This document shows, piece after piece, positions 15,338-24,094 of a stretch of 64,000 nucleotides of DNA (positions within the stretch are counted from its first letter, which is position 1; the number at the start of each line of letters is the position of its first letter). The stretch is taken from positions 186,001 to 250,000 of the forward strand of contig NZ_JAYKTT020000005.1 in the NCBI RefSeq assembly GCF_038404745.2, read 5' to 3'. Below the pieces are notes generated by a model, which worked only from the letters and a program-made list of their open reading frames with translations, searched no databases and was not told the origin of the DNA. The stretch comes from Chlorogloeopsis sp038404745 (GTDB lineage: Bacteria > Cyanobacteriota > Cyanobacteriia > Cyanobacteriales > Nostocaceae). A program made the translations under genes and the position numbers.

Positions 15338-16288
15338 CTATCTACTCACCAAAAACCCTAAAATTACCTCGATTAACTTATGGGTGAAAGGGAAACTATC
15401 AATCACCATTGCAGCACACAGTAACATCATGTAGAGAATCGAGAAAAGAAAGAGCGATCGCGCTAATTGTTTATCCTCTGAATTTTGTAACAACACCCAA
15501 GCTTTTTTGATAAAAATAGCTCCCAGTACAAAAGCAGTGCAGCCATAAATTGCACCCATGACGTTGAGAGGTTCTAATAATAAAAATGTCGTGGGAATTA
15601 GTAATAAACTGTACACCCATATTTGACGAGCGGCAGTAATATTATCAGCAACTACCGGCAACATCGGTACACCCACCTTGGCATAATCTTCGCTAATCAT
15701 CAATGCCAGCGCCCAGAAATGAGGAGGTGTCCATAAGAAAATGATCGCAAATAAGAGCCACGCTGTCCAGCTTACACTACCTGTAACTGCTGCCCAACCT
15801 ACTAACGCTGGAATTGCCCCAGCCGCCCCGCCAATGACGATATTGAGAGATGTATGGCGTTTGAGTAAATGAGTATAGACGCCCACATAAAACAAAATAC
15901 CGGACATTGCCAGCACAGCACTAAGCAAATTCACAAAGACTGCAAGCAACGTGAAAGAGATACAAGCTAGAGCGATCGCAAATATTAAAGCATGAGCAGG
16001 CTGCACCCGCCCGGAAGGCAAAGGGCGGTGACGCGTGCGTTCCATTTCATAATCAATGTCGCGATCATAAATGCAATTAAACGTCTGGGCGCTAGCAGCA
16101 GCAAAAGTACCACCAGCTAAGGTGAATAGTAGCAATACAAAGTCTAATTTTCCCCTAGACGCAATAGACATACTAGCAGTTGTGGTAATCAGCAGTAGGG
16201 GAATAATTCGGGGTTTAGTGAGTTGGTAATAACTCTGAATAACTTGTAAAAAATTCTGATAGTGGTGCGTGACAGTATTACCTATCAT
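15338..16288 (-). CDS. ctaB: Protoheme IX farnesyltransferase (heme O synthase)
   Basis: A 316-residue UbiA-superfamily membrane enzyme with about nine helices. The prenyl-diphosphate site NCIYDRDIDYEMERTRHRPLP (near residues 71-91) and the second loop FLWTPPHFWALALMISEDYAKVGVPMLPVV are intact. It adds a farnesyl tail to heme b to make heme O, needed for heme-copper oxidases. The cox cluster is 5 kb away and may use this product. ATG is preceded by GAGG. A perfect palindrome ATTGTTAACAAT directly upstream overlaps the translation start region. Confidence 0.95.
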   Translation of the reverse strand: MIGNTVTHHYQNFLQVIQSYYQLTKPRIIPLLLITTTASMSIASRGKLDFVLLLFTLAGGTFAAASAQTFNCIYDRDIDYEMERTRHRPLPSGRVQPAHALIFAIALACISFTLLAVFVNLLSAVLAMSGILFYVGVYTHLLKRHTSLNIVIGGAAGAIPALVGWAAVTGSVSWTAWLLFAIIFLWTPPHFWALALMISEDYAKVGVPMLPVVADNITAARQIWVYSLLLIPTTFLLLEPLNVMGAIYGCTAFVLGAIFIKKAWVLLQNSEDKQLARSLFLFSILYMMLLCAAMVIDSFPFTHKLIEVILGFLVSR

Positions 16289-16998
16289 ATTGTTAACAAT
16301 ACCTCATTCGTGAAAAATATCTGCCGCTGACAGTTTAACTACCTATAAATAACTCAGATATAAACGCTGCCGGCAATTTTTAGATTAATTATCAAGCTTT
16401 TATTTTTTATTTTGATAACAAAGTAGAGAAAGCATACTTCTAAAGTAATAAAATTATCTAGCATCAATCTTAAATTTATTACTTGACTTAGAATCTTTCT
16501 TCCTAGATTTGATATAAACTAACGATTCTTGTTCTCTCATCCTGAACAATTCTAATCAAGAACTCACAACCTAAATCTGACAAACATTGATAAGTATAAA
16601 AACTCAAATCCTACTCTATGACCACTATCTTTTGTGTTCTGATGTACAGAGTATTTAGTTGTTACTTACTATATTGTTTAGCTATTGACTAGTTCTATGC
16701 CATTAACAAAAAATGAACTTATTTTCAGTATACTAGTTAAGTCAAAAAAATAAAACATTACTTGCTTGATTATTTATAAAATAAAAATAAAAAAACGTTA
16801 AAACAATTACAAAATAGATTATAGTTAAATAAGAAAAGATATTTTTGAATATAACAATTATTCATGAATATACTTTTCATTAACTAGTAAATAGTGTTAA
16901 ATCTTCAAAATATAAATAAGAAGTCATAGCTGTGCAAAAGCTATAACTTCAAGATTCGCTAGGAAAAGAGAAAATGAAGGGAAGAAAGAATAAAAACT
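16289..16998. other. AT-rich intergenic region with a terminator at its far end
   Basis: About 710 bp separating ctaB from fdxH. It is strongly AT-rich and contains the fdxH terminator at 16920-16950. I found no open reading frame or repeat family, and the ctaB promoter must lie in its first part. Confidence 0.55.
16920..16950 (-). terminator. Terminator after fdxH
   Basis: A 12-bp stem with one G-U type mismatch (GAAGTCATAGCT with AGCTATAACTTC) and a 7-base loop, 50 bp after the fdxH stop. On the minus strand it is followed by TTATTTATATTTTG. It marks the end of the nif-hes-fdxH gene group. Confidence 0.7.
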
Positions 16999-17298
16999 TT
17001 AGACAAGATAAGGTTCTTGATGAGTCTTAATCGTGCAATTAGAACGTGGATAGGTTACACAAAGTAAAGCGAAACCTTTGGAAACCTGATCGTCATCAAG
17101 GAAGATTTGCTCAGATTGATCGATTTCACCTTCAACTACCTTACCAACGCAGCTAGAGCAAGAACCAGAGTGACAAGAGAATGGCAACTCAATTCCATTT
17201 TCCTCTGCTGCTTCTAAGATGGTAGTCTCTTCATCAACTTCGATTGTTGCGTCAAGGTCTTCTTTTTTGTTGATTAATCTAACTTGATAAGTTGCCAT
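16999..17298 (-). CDS. fdxH: Heterocyst [2Fe-2S] ferredoxin
   Basis: A 99-residue plant-type ferredoxin with cluster ligands C42, C47, C50 and C80. The sequence CHSGSCSSCVGKV and its place after hesA-hesB match the heterocyst-specific FdxH, the direct electron donor to nitrogenase reductase (NifH). Photosynthetic ferredoxin PetF has a different context. It acts in the cytoplasm of nitrogen-fixing cells. The gene is 408 bp after hesB, with repeats between, so it may also have its own promoter. Confidence 0.93.
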   Translation of the reverse strand: MATYQVRLINKKEDLDATIEVDEETTILEAAEENGIELPFSCHSGSCSSCVGKVVEGEIDQSEQIFLDDDQVSKGFALLCVTYPRSNCTIKTHQEPYLV

Positions 17299-17458
17299 TT
17301 TTGTGTTCTCCTCAAAAAACTTGATAGTTGTTAGTTGATAGTTGTTAGTAGTTAGTTATTTGAATAAGGCAGGAGGTGAGCCAGATTGTTTATGCATTCA
17401 GTAGTTTAAAGTTGATGAGCGAATACCTACTAATTACTACCCACTACCTACTGTACGG
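17299..17458. repeat. TAGTTAGTAGT-type short tandem repeats before fdxH
   Basis: Degenerate repeats of TTAGTTGATAG and TAGTAGTTAG lie at 17315-17360. Their complements (TACTAATTACTACCC) are at 17425-17450, so the segment can form a long imperfect hairpin. It forms the first part of the fdxH upstream region. Confidence 0.5.
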
Positions 17459-17514
17459 GCGGGTTTTATTAATTATCTCTGGGTGAAAACCGACGATTTA
17501 TCTTCTAAACCCGC
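17459..17514. repeat. 56-bp GCGGGTTT/AAACCCGC dispersed repeat, copy 3
   Basis: The ends and the TTTATCTTCTAAACCCGC side are conserved, but the central part differs from copies 1, 2 and 5. It lies between fdxH and hesB. Confidence 0.65.
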
Positions 17515-17690
17515 ACGGCAGGTACTAACCTCCGGGTAGACACGTAGACGGACGTAGTCCGGCTTCTCGTAGAGTAGTGGCTTTTGAAAGTAGCTGCCCT
17601 GACGGGCGTCTACAAGTCGGCACAGCCGCAAGGGCGCACTGGCTCCTTTATGCCGAGGAACCCGTCCACCGTGCTGCCTCCCCTACTAAC
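17515..17690. repeat. Mosaic repeat island 2
   Basis: Shares the GGCTTCTCGTAGAGTAG module (17554-17576) with island 1. It shares CTACAAGTCGGCAC and CTGGCTCCTTTATGCC...GGAACCCGTC (17639-17670) with the island at 34280-34370. No gene is present. Confidence 0.65.
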
Positions 17691-17706
17691 TACTAACTAT
17701 TAGTTA

Positions 17707-18078
17707 TTAACTGCAAGGTACGCCCGCAGAAGAACAATCACTTGTTTTGAATGACTTGCCGCACCCACAGGTTTCAGTTGCATTAGGGTTGATAAACTTG
17801 AAGCCGCTTTCCATGACGCCATCAATAAAATCAATGACAATCCCTTCTAATAGGGGTGCACTTTCAACATCAACATAAATGGTTACCTTACCTTGCTGAA
17901 TCACTAAATCATTTGCTTGTGGCTTACTAGTGACATCCATTGCATATTCGTAACCACTGCAACCACCATCTTTAACAGAGATGCGAATGCCTTTAGTTGT
18001 GTCGTTGGCATCGGGAGTAGAACCTGCTAAAAATGCTCGCAATCGAAATTCTGCTTTTTCCGTCAAAGTAACAGACAT
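17707..18078 (-). CDS. hesB: HesB/IscA-type iron-sulfur carrier, nif-linked
   Basis: A 123-residue A-type carrier. The three conserved cysteines are C40 (DGGCSGYEY), C104 and C106 (TCGCGKSF). Extra cysteines occur at the C-terminus (DCSSAGVPC). It binds Fe-S clusters or iron and hands them to apoproteins, here presumably nitrogenase components. It follows hesA and precedes fdxH, the order known from heterocyst nif regions. It starts 186 bp after hesA stops, and a run of TCATTTG-type repeats lies between. Confidence 0.93.
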   Translation of the reverse strand: MSVTLTEKAEFRLRAFLAGSTPDANDTTKGIRISVKDGGCSGYEYAMDVTSKPQANDLVIQQGKVTIYVDVESAPLLEGIVIDFIDGVMESGFKFINPNATETCGCGKSFKTSDCSSAGVPCS

Positions 18079-18267
18079 CTGACCTCCTGACTATTGAAAA
18101 TTTGTCCTCTGTCATTCGTCATTTGTCCTTTGCTGCTCGTTATTTGTTGATGTTTCCAATCATTTTTCAACTATTAACTAACAACCAATAACTAATGACT
18201 ATTGTACGGGCGGGTTTAACGAGACATTACGTTAGCCCGCACAGAGTGACGGCTAAACTCGCCCCTA
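18079..18267. repeat. TCATTTG heptamer repeats and a divergent copy of the GCGGGTTT repeat
   Basis: GTCATTCGTCATTTGTCCTTTG heptamers begin at 18110. From 18210 GCGGGTTTAAC...GGCTAAACTCGC looks like a copy of the 56-bp family with a different interior. Both lie in the hesA-hesB gap. Confidence 0.5.
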
Positions 18268-19053
18268 CTGACTAATGACTGTGGATTTTGATTGCAAGTA
18301 TCTCCAAGGCGCATTATTACCACACACTGGGCAAGAGCGATCGCGGTAAGAATGACGCTTGGCAAATTCCATCCGAGCCAGATCTATTGTCAGCAGTTGT
18401 GATAGGAGAGGTTGGCTAAATCCAGTAATCAGCTTGATTGCTTCTAATGCAGAAAGACAAGCAAGAGTTCCAGATACAGCACCCAACACTGAAAATCCAC
18501 GCCGATCCCAATCTGGTTTTTCGGGAAACAGGCAAGATAAACAAGGTGTTACACCGGGAATAATGGTAGTTAGATAAGCTTCCATCCCATCCATCGCTGC
18601 TTCCACCATTGGCTTACGCCAGCGCACGCAAGCTTCATTCAACAAATCGCGCTCCGTAAAATTATGGGCGCAGTCAAGTGCCATATCTGCGGATTGCACC
18701 AAAACATCCACATTCTCCGAGGTGACATATTCATGAACTGCTTCTACCTTGACATCAGGATTGATTGCTTCTAAAGTTTCCTTTGCCTTAAAAACCCTTG
18801 GCTTACCAACCCAATCATGCGTCATTAAAATCTGACGATTCATATCATCAAGCCGCAGATCGCCACCTCGAACTAGGATCAGTCGCCCAACGCCTGCTAC
18901 TGCTAGGTAAAGCGCTGCCGTACCGCCCAATCCCCCCACACCCGTCACCAGAACAGTTGCTGACTTCAGGCGCTTTTGTGCAACTTCGCCAAAAGTAGGG
19001 AGCATCATTTGGCGACGGTAACGTTCTAACTCGGTAGGCGTTAGGTCTATCAC
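18265..19053 (-). CDS. hesA: HesA, MoeB/ThiF-family adenylyltransferase of the nif cluster
   Basis: A 262-residue E1-like enzyme with the nucleotide-binding motif VTGVGGLGGTAALYLAVAGVG (about 35-55), the arginine-rich DMNRQ and the zinc ligands CLSCLFP and CPVCGN. ThiF/MoeB proteins adenylate the C-terminus of a small carrier or activate cofactors. In nif clusters HesA is linked to Mo and Fe-S cofactor supply, but its exact reaction is not settled. The stop of nifW is 10 bp upstream, so the two are cotranscribed. Confidence 0.92.
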   Translation of the reverse strand: MIDLTPTELERYRRQMMLPTFGEVAQKRLKSATVLVTGVGGLGGTAALYLAVAGVGRLILVRGGDLRLDDMNRQILMTHDWVGKPRVFKAKETLEAINPDVKVEAVHEYVTSENVDVLVQSADMALDCAHNFTERDLLNEACVRWRKPMVEAAMDGMEAYLTTIIPGVTPCLSCLFPEKPDWDRRGFSVLGAVSGTLACLSALEAIKLITGFSQPLLSQLLTIDLARMEFAKRHSYRDRSCPVCGNNAPWRYLQSKSTVISQ

Positions 19054-19063
19054 TTTTTACCTC

Positions 19064-19381
19064 CTAATCAGAAGTGATTTCTGTCAGCGTAATTACATTT
19101 TTAGGCTTCTGGTTAAACACTTTGAACAGCTTTTGTTCTTGAGGTGTGGATTCGAGAAAAACCTGATAAGCCTGTTGTAGCGCTTCACAATATTTACTTA
19201 ACTTATCTTTGGAACTAAGGTCAGTATAATTCTCATCAATTTCTTGAATATATTGGGAGAATTTTTTTAGAATATGTAGACGATTTACATTGACAACCTT
19301 TTGGTCATAAGGTAGCTGAAAAAACTCAAAATATTCCTCTGCTTCTGTAAGCTTTTGGAACTTATCCCAATCTTCGCTCAT
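19064..19381 (-). CDS. nifW: Nitrogenase-stabilising/protective protein NifW
   Basis: A 105-residue helical protein with the NifW opening DWDKFQKLTEAEEYFEFFQLPYDQKVVNVNRLHILKKF and ending QPKNVITLTEI. NifW associates with the MoFe protein and is implicated in its maturation or oxygen protection. ATG overlaps the stop of the DUF683 gene by 4 bp, and the hesA ATG is 10 bp further on, so all three are tightly coupled. Confidence 0.93.
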   Translation of the reverse strand: MSEDWDKFQKLTEAEEYFEFFQLPYDQKVVNVNRLHILKKFSQYIQEIDENYTDLSSKDKLSKYCEALQQAYQVFLESTPQEQKLFKVFNQKPKNVITLTEITSD

Positions 19382-19578
19382 TTATTTCGCTCCATTTGTT
19401 TCAGTTGTTGCTTTAATTCATCTAACTGACAATAAATTTTATAAGTTGCAGCAGCAACATCCATAAGTTTTTCGTAATCTGTTGGTAATCCCTCTGCTAA
19501 ATCGTGCAGATCCATTTTCATTTGACCCGCCTTACTATTAAGACGTTTAATTTGAGTTTGTATTTCTTCAATTGTCAT
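19378..19578 (-). CDS. DUF683-type small nif protein
   Basis: A 66-residue, almost entirely helical protein (MTIEEIQTQIKRLNSKAGQMKMDLHDLAEGLPTDYEKLMDVAAATYKIY). It matches the small nif-associated DUF683 family (CCE_0567 type), which is usually located after the NifX and DUF269 genes. Family members form helical bundles that bind metal; the exact role in cofactor assembly is unknown. It overlaps nifW by 4 bp. Confidence 0.88.
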   Translation of the reverse strand: MTIEEIQTQIKRLNSKAGQMKMDLHDLAEGLPTDYEKLMDVAAATYKIYCQLDELKQQLKQMERNK

Positions 19579-19686
19579 TTGTCATTGATTGAGCATGGTG
19601 AACACAATAGTCAGAGTCGTCATTTGTCATTCATCATTTTTTACGAATGACTCATGACCAATGACCAATGACTAATGATGAATTAT
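19579..19686. repeat. TCATTTGTCATTG-type heptamer repeats
   Basis: ATTTGTCATT and GACCAATGACC repeats and their complements fill the 108-bp gap between the DUF269 gene and the DUF683 gene. The two halves (GTCATTTGTCATTC and ATGACTCATGACC) can fold back on each other. Confidence 0.5.
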
Positions 19687-20163
19687 TTACAGTTTTCCTA
19701 CTTCTGGAAAACGTTGAGCTAATTCCACGCCTTTTTGTACTAATTTTTCTCCTTCTTTCGCTACCTTTTCTAAAGATTCAAACCCAAAACGATGAGCATC
19801 TCGTAAGGTTTTAACAGCTAGTAGTAAACGACCTGAGAATACTAGCGCCCAGCCAAAACCCTCATGGCTTAAATCAACTACAACCTGAGATAAAAGACCC
19901 GTTTCTTGTTCAATCCGGGCTGCAACAGCTCGATAAAATGCTATAATTCTTGCTACTGTGATCGGATCTACTTCACCCTCAACAGAAATTTCACGTTTCT
20001 TTTGTTTGGTAACAATAAAAGGTTTTAGTATCAACTCATCCGACCAATTGCGATATACTCCATAGCTATCTTGTCCACGAATTTGTTGCACTATTGCTTT
20101 CAAGAAAGGTGATTTTAAAACTTCTGTTGTAGCTGTTCCATTCACACTATTAGTTGCGCTCAT
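19687..20163 (-). CDS. NifX-associated protein (DUF269)
   Basis: A 158-residue DUF269 protein: LKSPFLKAIVQQIRGQDSYGVYRNWSDELILKPFIVTK and VDLSHEGFGWALVFSGRLLLAVKTLRDAHRFGFES. The family is found only with nifX and is thought to help in FeMo-cofactor maturation. ATG overlaps the nifX stop by 4 bp, so translation is coupled. The length is typical. Confidence 0.92.
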   Translation of the reverse strand: MSATNSVNGTATTEVLKSPFLKAIVQQIRGQDSYGVYRNWSDELILKPFIVTKQKKREISVEGEVDPITVARIIAFYRAVAARIEQETGLLSQVVVDLSHEGFGWALVFSGRLLLAVKTLRDAHRFGFESLEKVAKEGEKLVQKGVELAQRFPEVGKL

Positions 20164-20573
20164 ACCGTTGCTTCCTCCTCTAATTCATCTTCAAAGTTGC
20201 GAGATTTTTGCTGTAGGGCTTTACGCAACCAAGGTGGAGGACTCCCCTGCAAAGTTCTGACTAGGTTTTCCAGAACATCAGTTATTTTTTCTTGCTCAGT
20301 TCGTGCTTTAACTGGAGTAACGCCTTTCTTAATTAAACGTGCAGCAGCATTTCCGCCAATTGCAGATACATAAACAATTGTGCAATCAACAAGTGCATCC
20401 AATTTAGGAACTAATTTATCCTCGTTCCCATCTTCTTTGAGATTTCCACCAAAGTTTAAGGTTTCTACAAACTGAAATCCTTCGGATGATATCTCATAAA
20501 TATCAATTGTTTTAGCCCAGCCAAAGTGAGCATTAATATGAACTCGGTCGTTAGTTGTGAAGGCTATTTTCAT
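20160..20573 (-). CDS. nifX: FeMo-cofactor carrier protein NifX
   Basis: A 137-residue protein with the NifX fold: IAFTTNDRVHINAHFGWAKTIDIYEI, then IVYVSAIGGNAAARLIKKGVTPVKA, and a C-terminal acidic tail. NifX binds NifB-co and VK-cluster intermediates and moves them between NifB and NifEN. The start is supported by GAAAGAAAATG. The 150-bp gap to nifN contains heptamer repeats that can form a stem. Confidence 0.95.
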   Translation of the reverse strand: MKIAFTTNDRVHINAHFGWAKTIDIYEISSEGFQFVETLNFGGNLKEDGNEDKLVPKLDALVDCTIVYVSAIGGNAAARLIKKGVTPVKARTEQEKITDVLENLVRTLQGSPPPWLRKALQQKSRNFEDELEEEATV

Positions 20574-20589
20574 TTTCTTTCTCCTACAT

Positions 20590-20722
20590 TAGGGGCTAGC
20601 CTTTGGTGATTGGGTATTGGGGATTAGATAATTAAATTTTGAATTTTAGATTTGCGATTGTGGATTGGAATTTAATCTAAAATTCCTAATCTCTAGTCCC
20701 TAGCCCCTAGCCCCTAGCCCCC
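20590..20722. repeat. CCCCTAG heptamer repeats in the nifX-nifN gap
   Basis: GGGGCTAG at 20591-20598 complements the CTAGCCCCTAGCCCCTAG run at 20700-20720. GGATTAGATAATTAAATTTTGAATTTTAG is matched by AATTTAATCTAAAATTCC. The gap can therefore fold into a long hairpin in the nif transcript. Confidence 0.55.
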
Positions 20723-20723
20723 A

Positions 20724-22052
20724 TTACCAATCACCGTAGATGTTAGTATCTTTGATACTTGCTTCCTCTGCCTCTAAAAAGAGGTTGCCAATGTCAAATA
20801 ACATTTGGATCGTGCCTTTGTAGCCCACTTTGGTAGATTGACCATTACCCAAACGGTCAAAAATGGGAATTCCCTGGCGATAAAGAGGGATGCCAAGTCG
20901 TTTGGCGATCGCTGCAATGTGAGAGTTGCCAATTAGTAAGTCAGATCCTGCTGCTAATTGCTCAAAGTCTTCTAGATCGCTAATGATGACTTTATCAATG
21001 GGGAGTTTTTCCAATAAGGGCGATCGCGTTGTCGTTACAGCTGCTTGTATTTCTGTCCCCATTGATTGTAAGAAACAAACTGTTGACCACAGTAAATCTG
21101 GCTCCAATGCTAGAGAAACTCGTTTGCGTCCAAAGTAAAAGTGAGTGTCTAGCATAGCATCTTGCAACTGGCGACGTTGGCGACGGTATTTTTCTGGTAC
21201 GCTATTACCACTCAATTGTGCCAGACATTGCAAAAATCGATCTGTTGGTTCTAACCCTGTCAGTTCAGCAAATACCTCAAACGGCATGCCGAAGCGTTGT
21301 TGCAAAATTTTTGCTGCATTCCGCATACTTTCGCCCAATGCCAAAGTGAAAGCAGAACTGCCAACTTTATGCAGTTGTACCAGAGTTGTGCCACCGCCTG
21401 TAATCGGACTGTAAGAATCATCTAAGTGACCATCCAAAGAAGCGGAAAGGTCAGGTACGATAATCGGTGTAAATCCGAAAGCAGTGACTATCTCTTTCAC
21501 CTGTTGCACATCCCCTGGTGCAAAGGCAGAACTCATCAAAATCGTGATTTGCTGTGCCTTTTTATCACCTGGTAGGGGAATCTCTTTGACTGTGCTTTCC
21601 ACCGCAGCAGCAAAGCCATCTTGTAATGCACCTTTAAAATCTGGAGAGGAAACCAAGATAATTGGCAATTCATCCAGTTCTGGATGACGTTTGCGGAAAT
21701 CTTTGAGAATACCTTCCATATCATCCCCTCTGGTTTCCGTTAATCCAGTCGTACACAAACCGATGATTTCTGGTTGTGACTTTTGTACCAGAGTTAGGAT
21801 TGCCTCTTCAACATTCTCCTCACCACCCAAAATTGTGGTTACTTCGGTCATTGCCGTGGTCGAGAGGGGAATTGCCTCCCTAAAATGCCGCACCAATATC
21901 ACTTTAGCGAAAGCAGTACAACCTTGGGAACCGTGGAGTAAAGGCATCATTCCTTTCAGTCCTAAGAAGGCAAGGGCTGCACCCAAAGTTTGGCTTTGTT
22001 TGAGAGGATTAACTACAACTGGTTTATTGGGAACAACGACAGTCGCCATCAA
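20724..22052 (-). CDS. nifN: Nitrogenase cofactor scaffold subunit NifN
   Basis: A 442-residue relative of NifK. SQTLGAALAFLGLKGMMPLLHGSQGCTAFAKVILVRHF carries the conserved cluster-ligand cysteine in GSQGC, followed by TTGLTETRGDDMEG and PSFAPGDVQQ-like segments. With NifE it forms the tetramer on which FeMo-co is completed before insertion into NifDK. The ATG overlaps the nifE stop by 4 bp. The sequence is intact and of normal length. Confidence 0.96.
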   Translation of the reverse strand: MMATVVVPNKPVVVNPLKQSQTLGAALAFLGLKGMMPLLHGSQGCTAFAKVILVRHFREAIPLSTTAMTEVTTILGGEENVEEAILTLVQKSQPEIIGLCTTGLTETRGDDMEGILKDFRKRHPELDELPIILVSSPDFKGALQDGFAAAVESTVKEIPLPGDKKAQQITILMSSAFAPGDVQQVKEIVTAFGFTPIIVPDLSASLDGHLDDSYSPITGGGTTLVQLHKVGSSAFTLALGESMRNAAKILQQRFGMPFEVFAELTGLEPTDRFLQCLAQLSGNSVPEKYRRQRRQLQDAMLDTHFYFGRKRVSLALEPDLLWSTVCFLQSMGTEIQAAVTTTRSPLLEKLPIDKVIISDLEDFEQLAAGSDLLIGNSHIAAIAKRLGIPLYRQGIPIFDRLGNGQSTKVGYKGTIQMLFDIGNLFLEAEEASIKDTNIYGDW

Positions 22053-23551
22053 ACTTCCTCCTCGAAAGATGCAGAGAGTGGGAGGCGAATTTCAGGCGAT
22101 ACGGAGACGCAAAGAAACGGAGACGCGGAGATATTCCCCGTGTCTCCACTTCCCCGTGTCCCCGTGTCCTTATTTCCTGCGTCCTCTTCCCAAGGTGCTG
22201 GCTTACGTACTTGCTCCCATACCGGACTGTAAAGCGCTTCATCTAGCTCACGCGCCATTTCTACCATCCCCACATAACCTGCATAGGCGTGGTGGCGTTC
22301 CTGATTGATATCTAAAAAAGGAATCCGGGCTTTGAGAGCAGTGTATTGATTACGACCACCAGCAACTAACATCTCGGCTTTTGTTTCACTAATCACCCGC
22401 AGTATTTCTTGAGGATTGCCCTTTTCCAGGGTGATGCCATCTTGACCGAGTAACTCTTTAATACGGGTTTTATCTTCTTCCGTACTTTTTTTAGTACTGG
22501 TAGCAACAACTTCCATTCCCAAGTCTTTCGCCGCAGAAATAATTGACCAGCTCTTCACACCTCCAGTATAAAGAACAACGCGCTTGCCTTTAAGACGGGC
22601 GCGATAGGGAGCTAGTTTTTCTTGTAATGCAGCGGTTTCTTCAGCGATAAGCTTTTCCGTGCGTTCCTGTAGAGCAGGGTCACCTAATTGCGCGGCAATA
22701 TTCCGTAAACAACGGTTCATGTCCTCCACACCGTAGAAAGACTCTTCAATGTAGGGAATGCCGTAACGCTCCTTCATTTTTCTTGCCATATTAATCAAGG
22801 CTTTGGAGCAAATCATTACATTGAGCTTGGCACGGTGGGCATAACAGATTTCTTCGTAGCGAGAGTCACCGGTCATTTTTGCCAAAACACGGATGCCCAA
22901 TTTTTTTAGCAGTGGTAAGACATTCCACATTTCACCGGCGATATTGTACTCACCGATAAGGTTGATATCATAGGGCGTGGTGTATTCAGGTTCAGCAGTA
23001 CCAACAACGTGTTCTAACAATACTTCACCAGCAATTCGGTTGCCAAGATTTTTGCTACCTACAAAACCAGGAGAATTGACAGGGATAACAGGGACGCCTA
23101 TTTTCTTGGCAGCAGCTTGGCAAACTGCATCCATATCTTCACCAATTAAAGCAGTGACACAGGTAGAATAAACAAATACTGCTGCTGGTTGGTAACGTTG
23201 GTAAATATCTAAGATAGCTTTGTAAAGCTTTTTTTCACCTCCAAAAATTACATCATTTTCACTTAAATCGGTAGTAAAGCCAAACTTATAAAGTTGAGGG
23301 CCAGAAGAAAGACTACCACGACTACCCCAGGAATTACCAGCGCAGGCGATCGGCCCGTGGACTAAATGAGCAGCATCAGTAATCGGTACTAGGGCAATCA
23401 TTGCACCGTCAAAGGAACAGCCCCCTTGAGCAGCCCCAGGTTGAGCTTGTTGTTTGCAAGTCTTATTTTTTTTGTCTCCATGAGTATGATGATTATGCTC
23501 GCATCCTGGTTCAGAGAGCAGCTCATTGATTTTGCCTTGGGTGATTGTCAT
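22049..23551 (-). CDS. nifE: Nitrogenase cofactor scaffold subunit NifE with a repeat-encoded C-terminus
   Basis: A 500-residue NifD-like scaffold. The N-terminus is Cys/His-rich (CEHNHHTHGDKK), and cluster-ligand cysteines lie in GCSFDGAMIALVPITDAAHLVHGPIAC and STCVTALIGEDM. The catalytic-like core ends near EQVRKPAPWEE. The last 46 residues (455-500, EDAGNKDTGTRG...GNISAS...) are encoded by DNA rich in CCCCGTGTC repeats, an element also found inside coxB. Other NifE proteins do not need this tail, so it is probably a tolerated extension. It overlaps nifN by 4 bp, and that coupling is kept. Confidence 0.95.
   Translation of the reverse strand: MTITQGKINELLSEPGCEHNHHTHGDKKNKTCKQQAQPGAAQGGCSFDGAMIALVPITDAAHLVHGPIACAGNSWGSRGSLSSGPQLYKFGFTTDLSENDVIFGGEKKLYKAILDIYQRYQPAAVFVYSTCVTALIGEDMDAVCQAAAKKIGVPVIPVNSPGFVGSKNLGNRIAGEVLLEHVVGTAEPEYTTPYDINLIGEYNIAGEMWNVLPLLKKLGIRVLAKMTGDSRYEEICYAHRAKLNVMICSKALINMARKMKERYGIPYIEESFYGVEDMNRCLRNIAAQLGDPALQERTEKLIAEETAALQEKLAPYRARLKGKRVVLYTGGVKSWSIISAAKDLGMEVVATSTKKSTEEDKTRIKELLGQDGITLEKGNPQEILRVISETKAEMLVAGGRNQYTALKARIPFLDINQERHHAYAGYVGMVEMARELDEALYSPVWEQVRKPAPWEEDAGNKDTGTRGSGDTGNISASPFLCVSVSPEIRLPLSASFEEEV
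22068..22192. repeat. CCCCGTGTC-type element at the 3' end of nifE
   Basis: GGAGACGCGGAGATATTCCCCGTGTC...CCCCGTGTCCCCGTGTCC, about 120 bp. It shares unit, order and reading frame with the coxB element at 8612-8692. It encodes the last 46 codons of nifE apart from the final few. Confidence 0.75.
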
Positions 23552-23717
23552 CTGTTTCCTCGCGCTGGATGAAAGTTGTTAGTTGTCCTTGGTCATTTGT
23601 CATTGGTCATTTGTTTTTGTTATCGGTCATTTGTAATTTGCTAATGACTAATAACTAATGACTCATAACTAATTAGTAATCGATAATGAGTATTGAATAA
23701 TGAGTAATATGTAACGA
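23552..23717. repeat. TCATTTG/AATGACTAA repeats between nifE and the Mo-nitrogenase-like gene
   Basis: GGTCATTTGTCATTGG at 23590-23610 and complementary CTAATGACTAATAACTAATGAC at 23638-23665. The complementary halves can fold in the transcript. Confidence 0.5.
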
Positions 23718-24044
23718 CTAGCAAATATATTTCGTGACATCTTCTCCACATTCATCGCTGAGATAAGATAAAGCACGAAAACGTAATCCCACAAAATTGT
23801 CATATAAAGGATTTAGCTTGCACAGTGCAGGAATATTAAATGTACACCCAAATATTTTAATACTCCGCTCAAAGGGACAACAGCAAGGAATGAATTGGCA
23901 AATTAGATGAGCAAGATGATGGTTTTTTACTTGAATATTATCCACGAACCGACGCAATGGATATAGAATATCAAAACCACCAGATTTTTGATAGTTTGGT
24001 GGATGAAAGTTAGGGTGGTTGTGAGTGTGATTTACAGAGGCCAT
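23718..24044 (-). CDS. Mo-dependent nitrogenase C-terminal-like protein (PF06967 type)
   Basis: A 108-residue protein between nifK and nifE. The core DILYPLRRFVDNIQVKNHHLAHLICQFIPCCCPFER and CTFNIPALCKLNPLYDNFVGLRFRALSYLSDECG fits the cyanobacterial Mo-nitro_C family. Several cysteines (IPCCCPFE, LCKL) suggest metal binding, but no function is established. It is not part of NifD or NifK themselves. A 239-bp gap with repeats separates it from nifK. Confidence 0.85.
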   Translation of the reverse strand: MASVNHTHNHPNFHPPNYQKSGGFDILYPLRRFVDNIQVKNHHLAHLICQFIPCCCPFERSIKIFGCTFNIPALCKLNPLYDNFVGLRFRALSYLSDECGEDVTKYIC

Positions 24045-24094
24045 CTTTCACAAATTGGGTAATAATTTCAAAGAAAAAAGGAATTGGGGATTGG

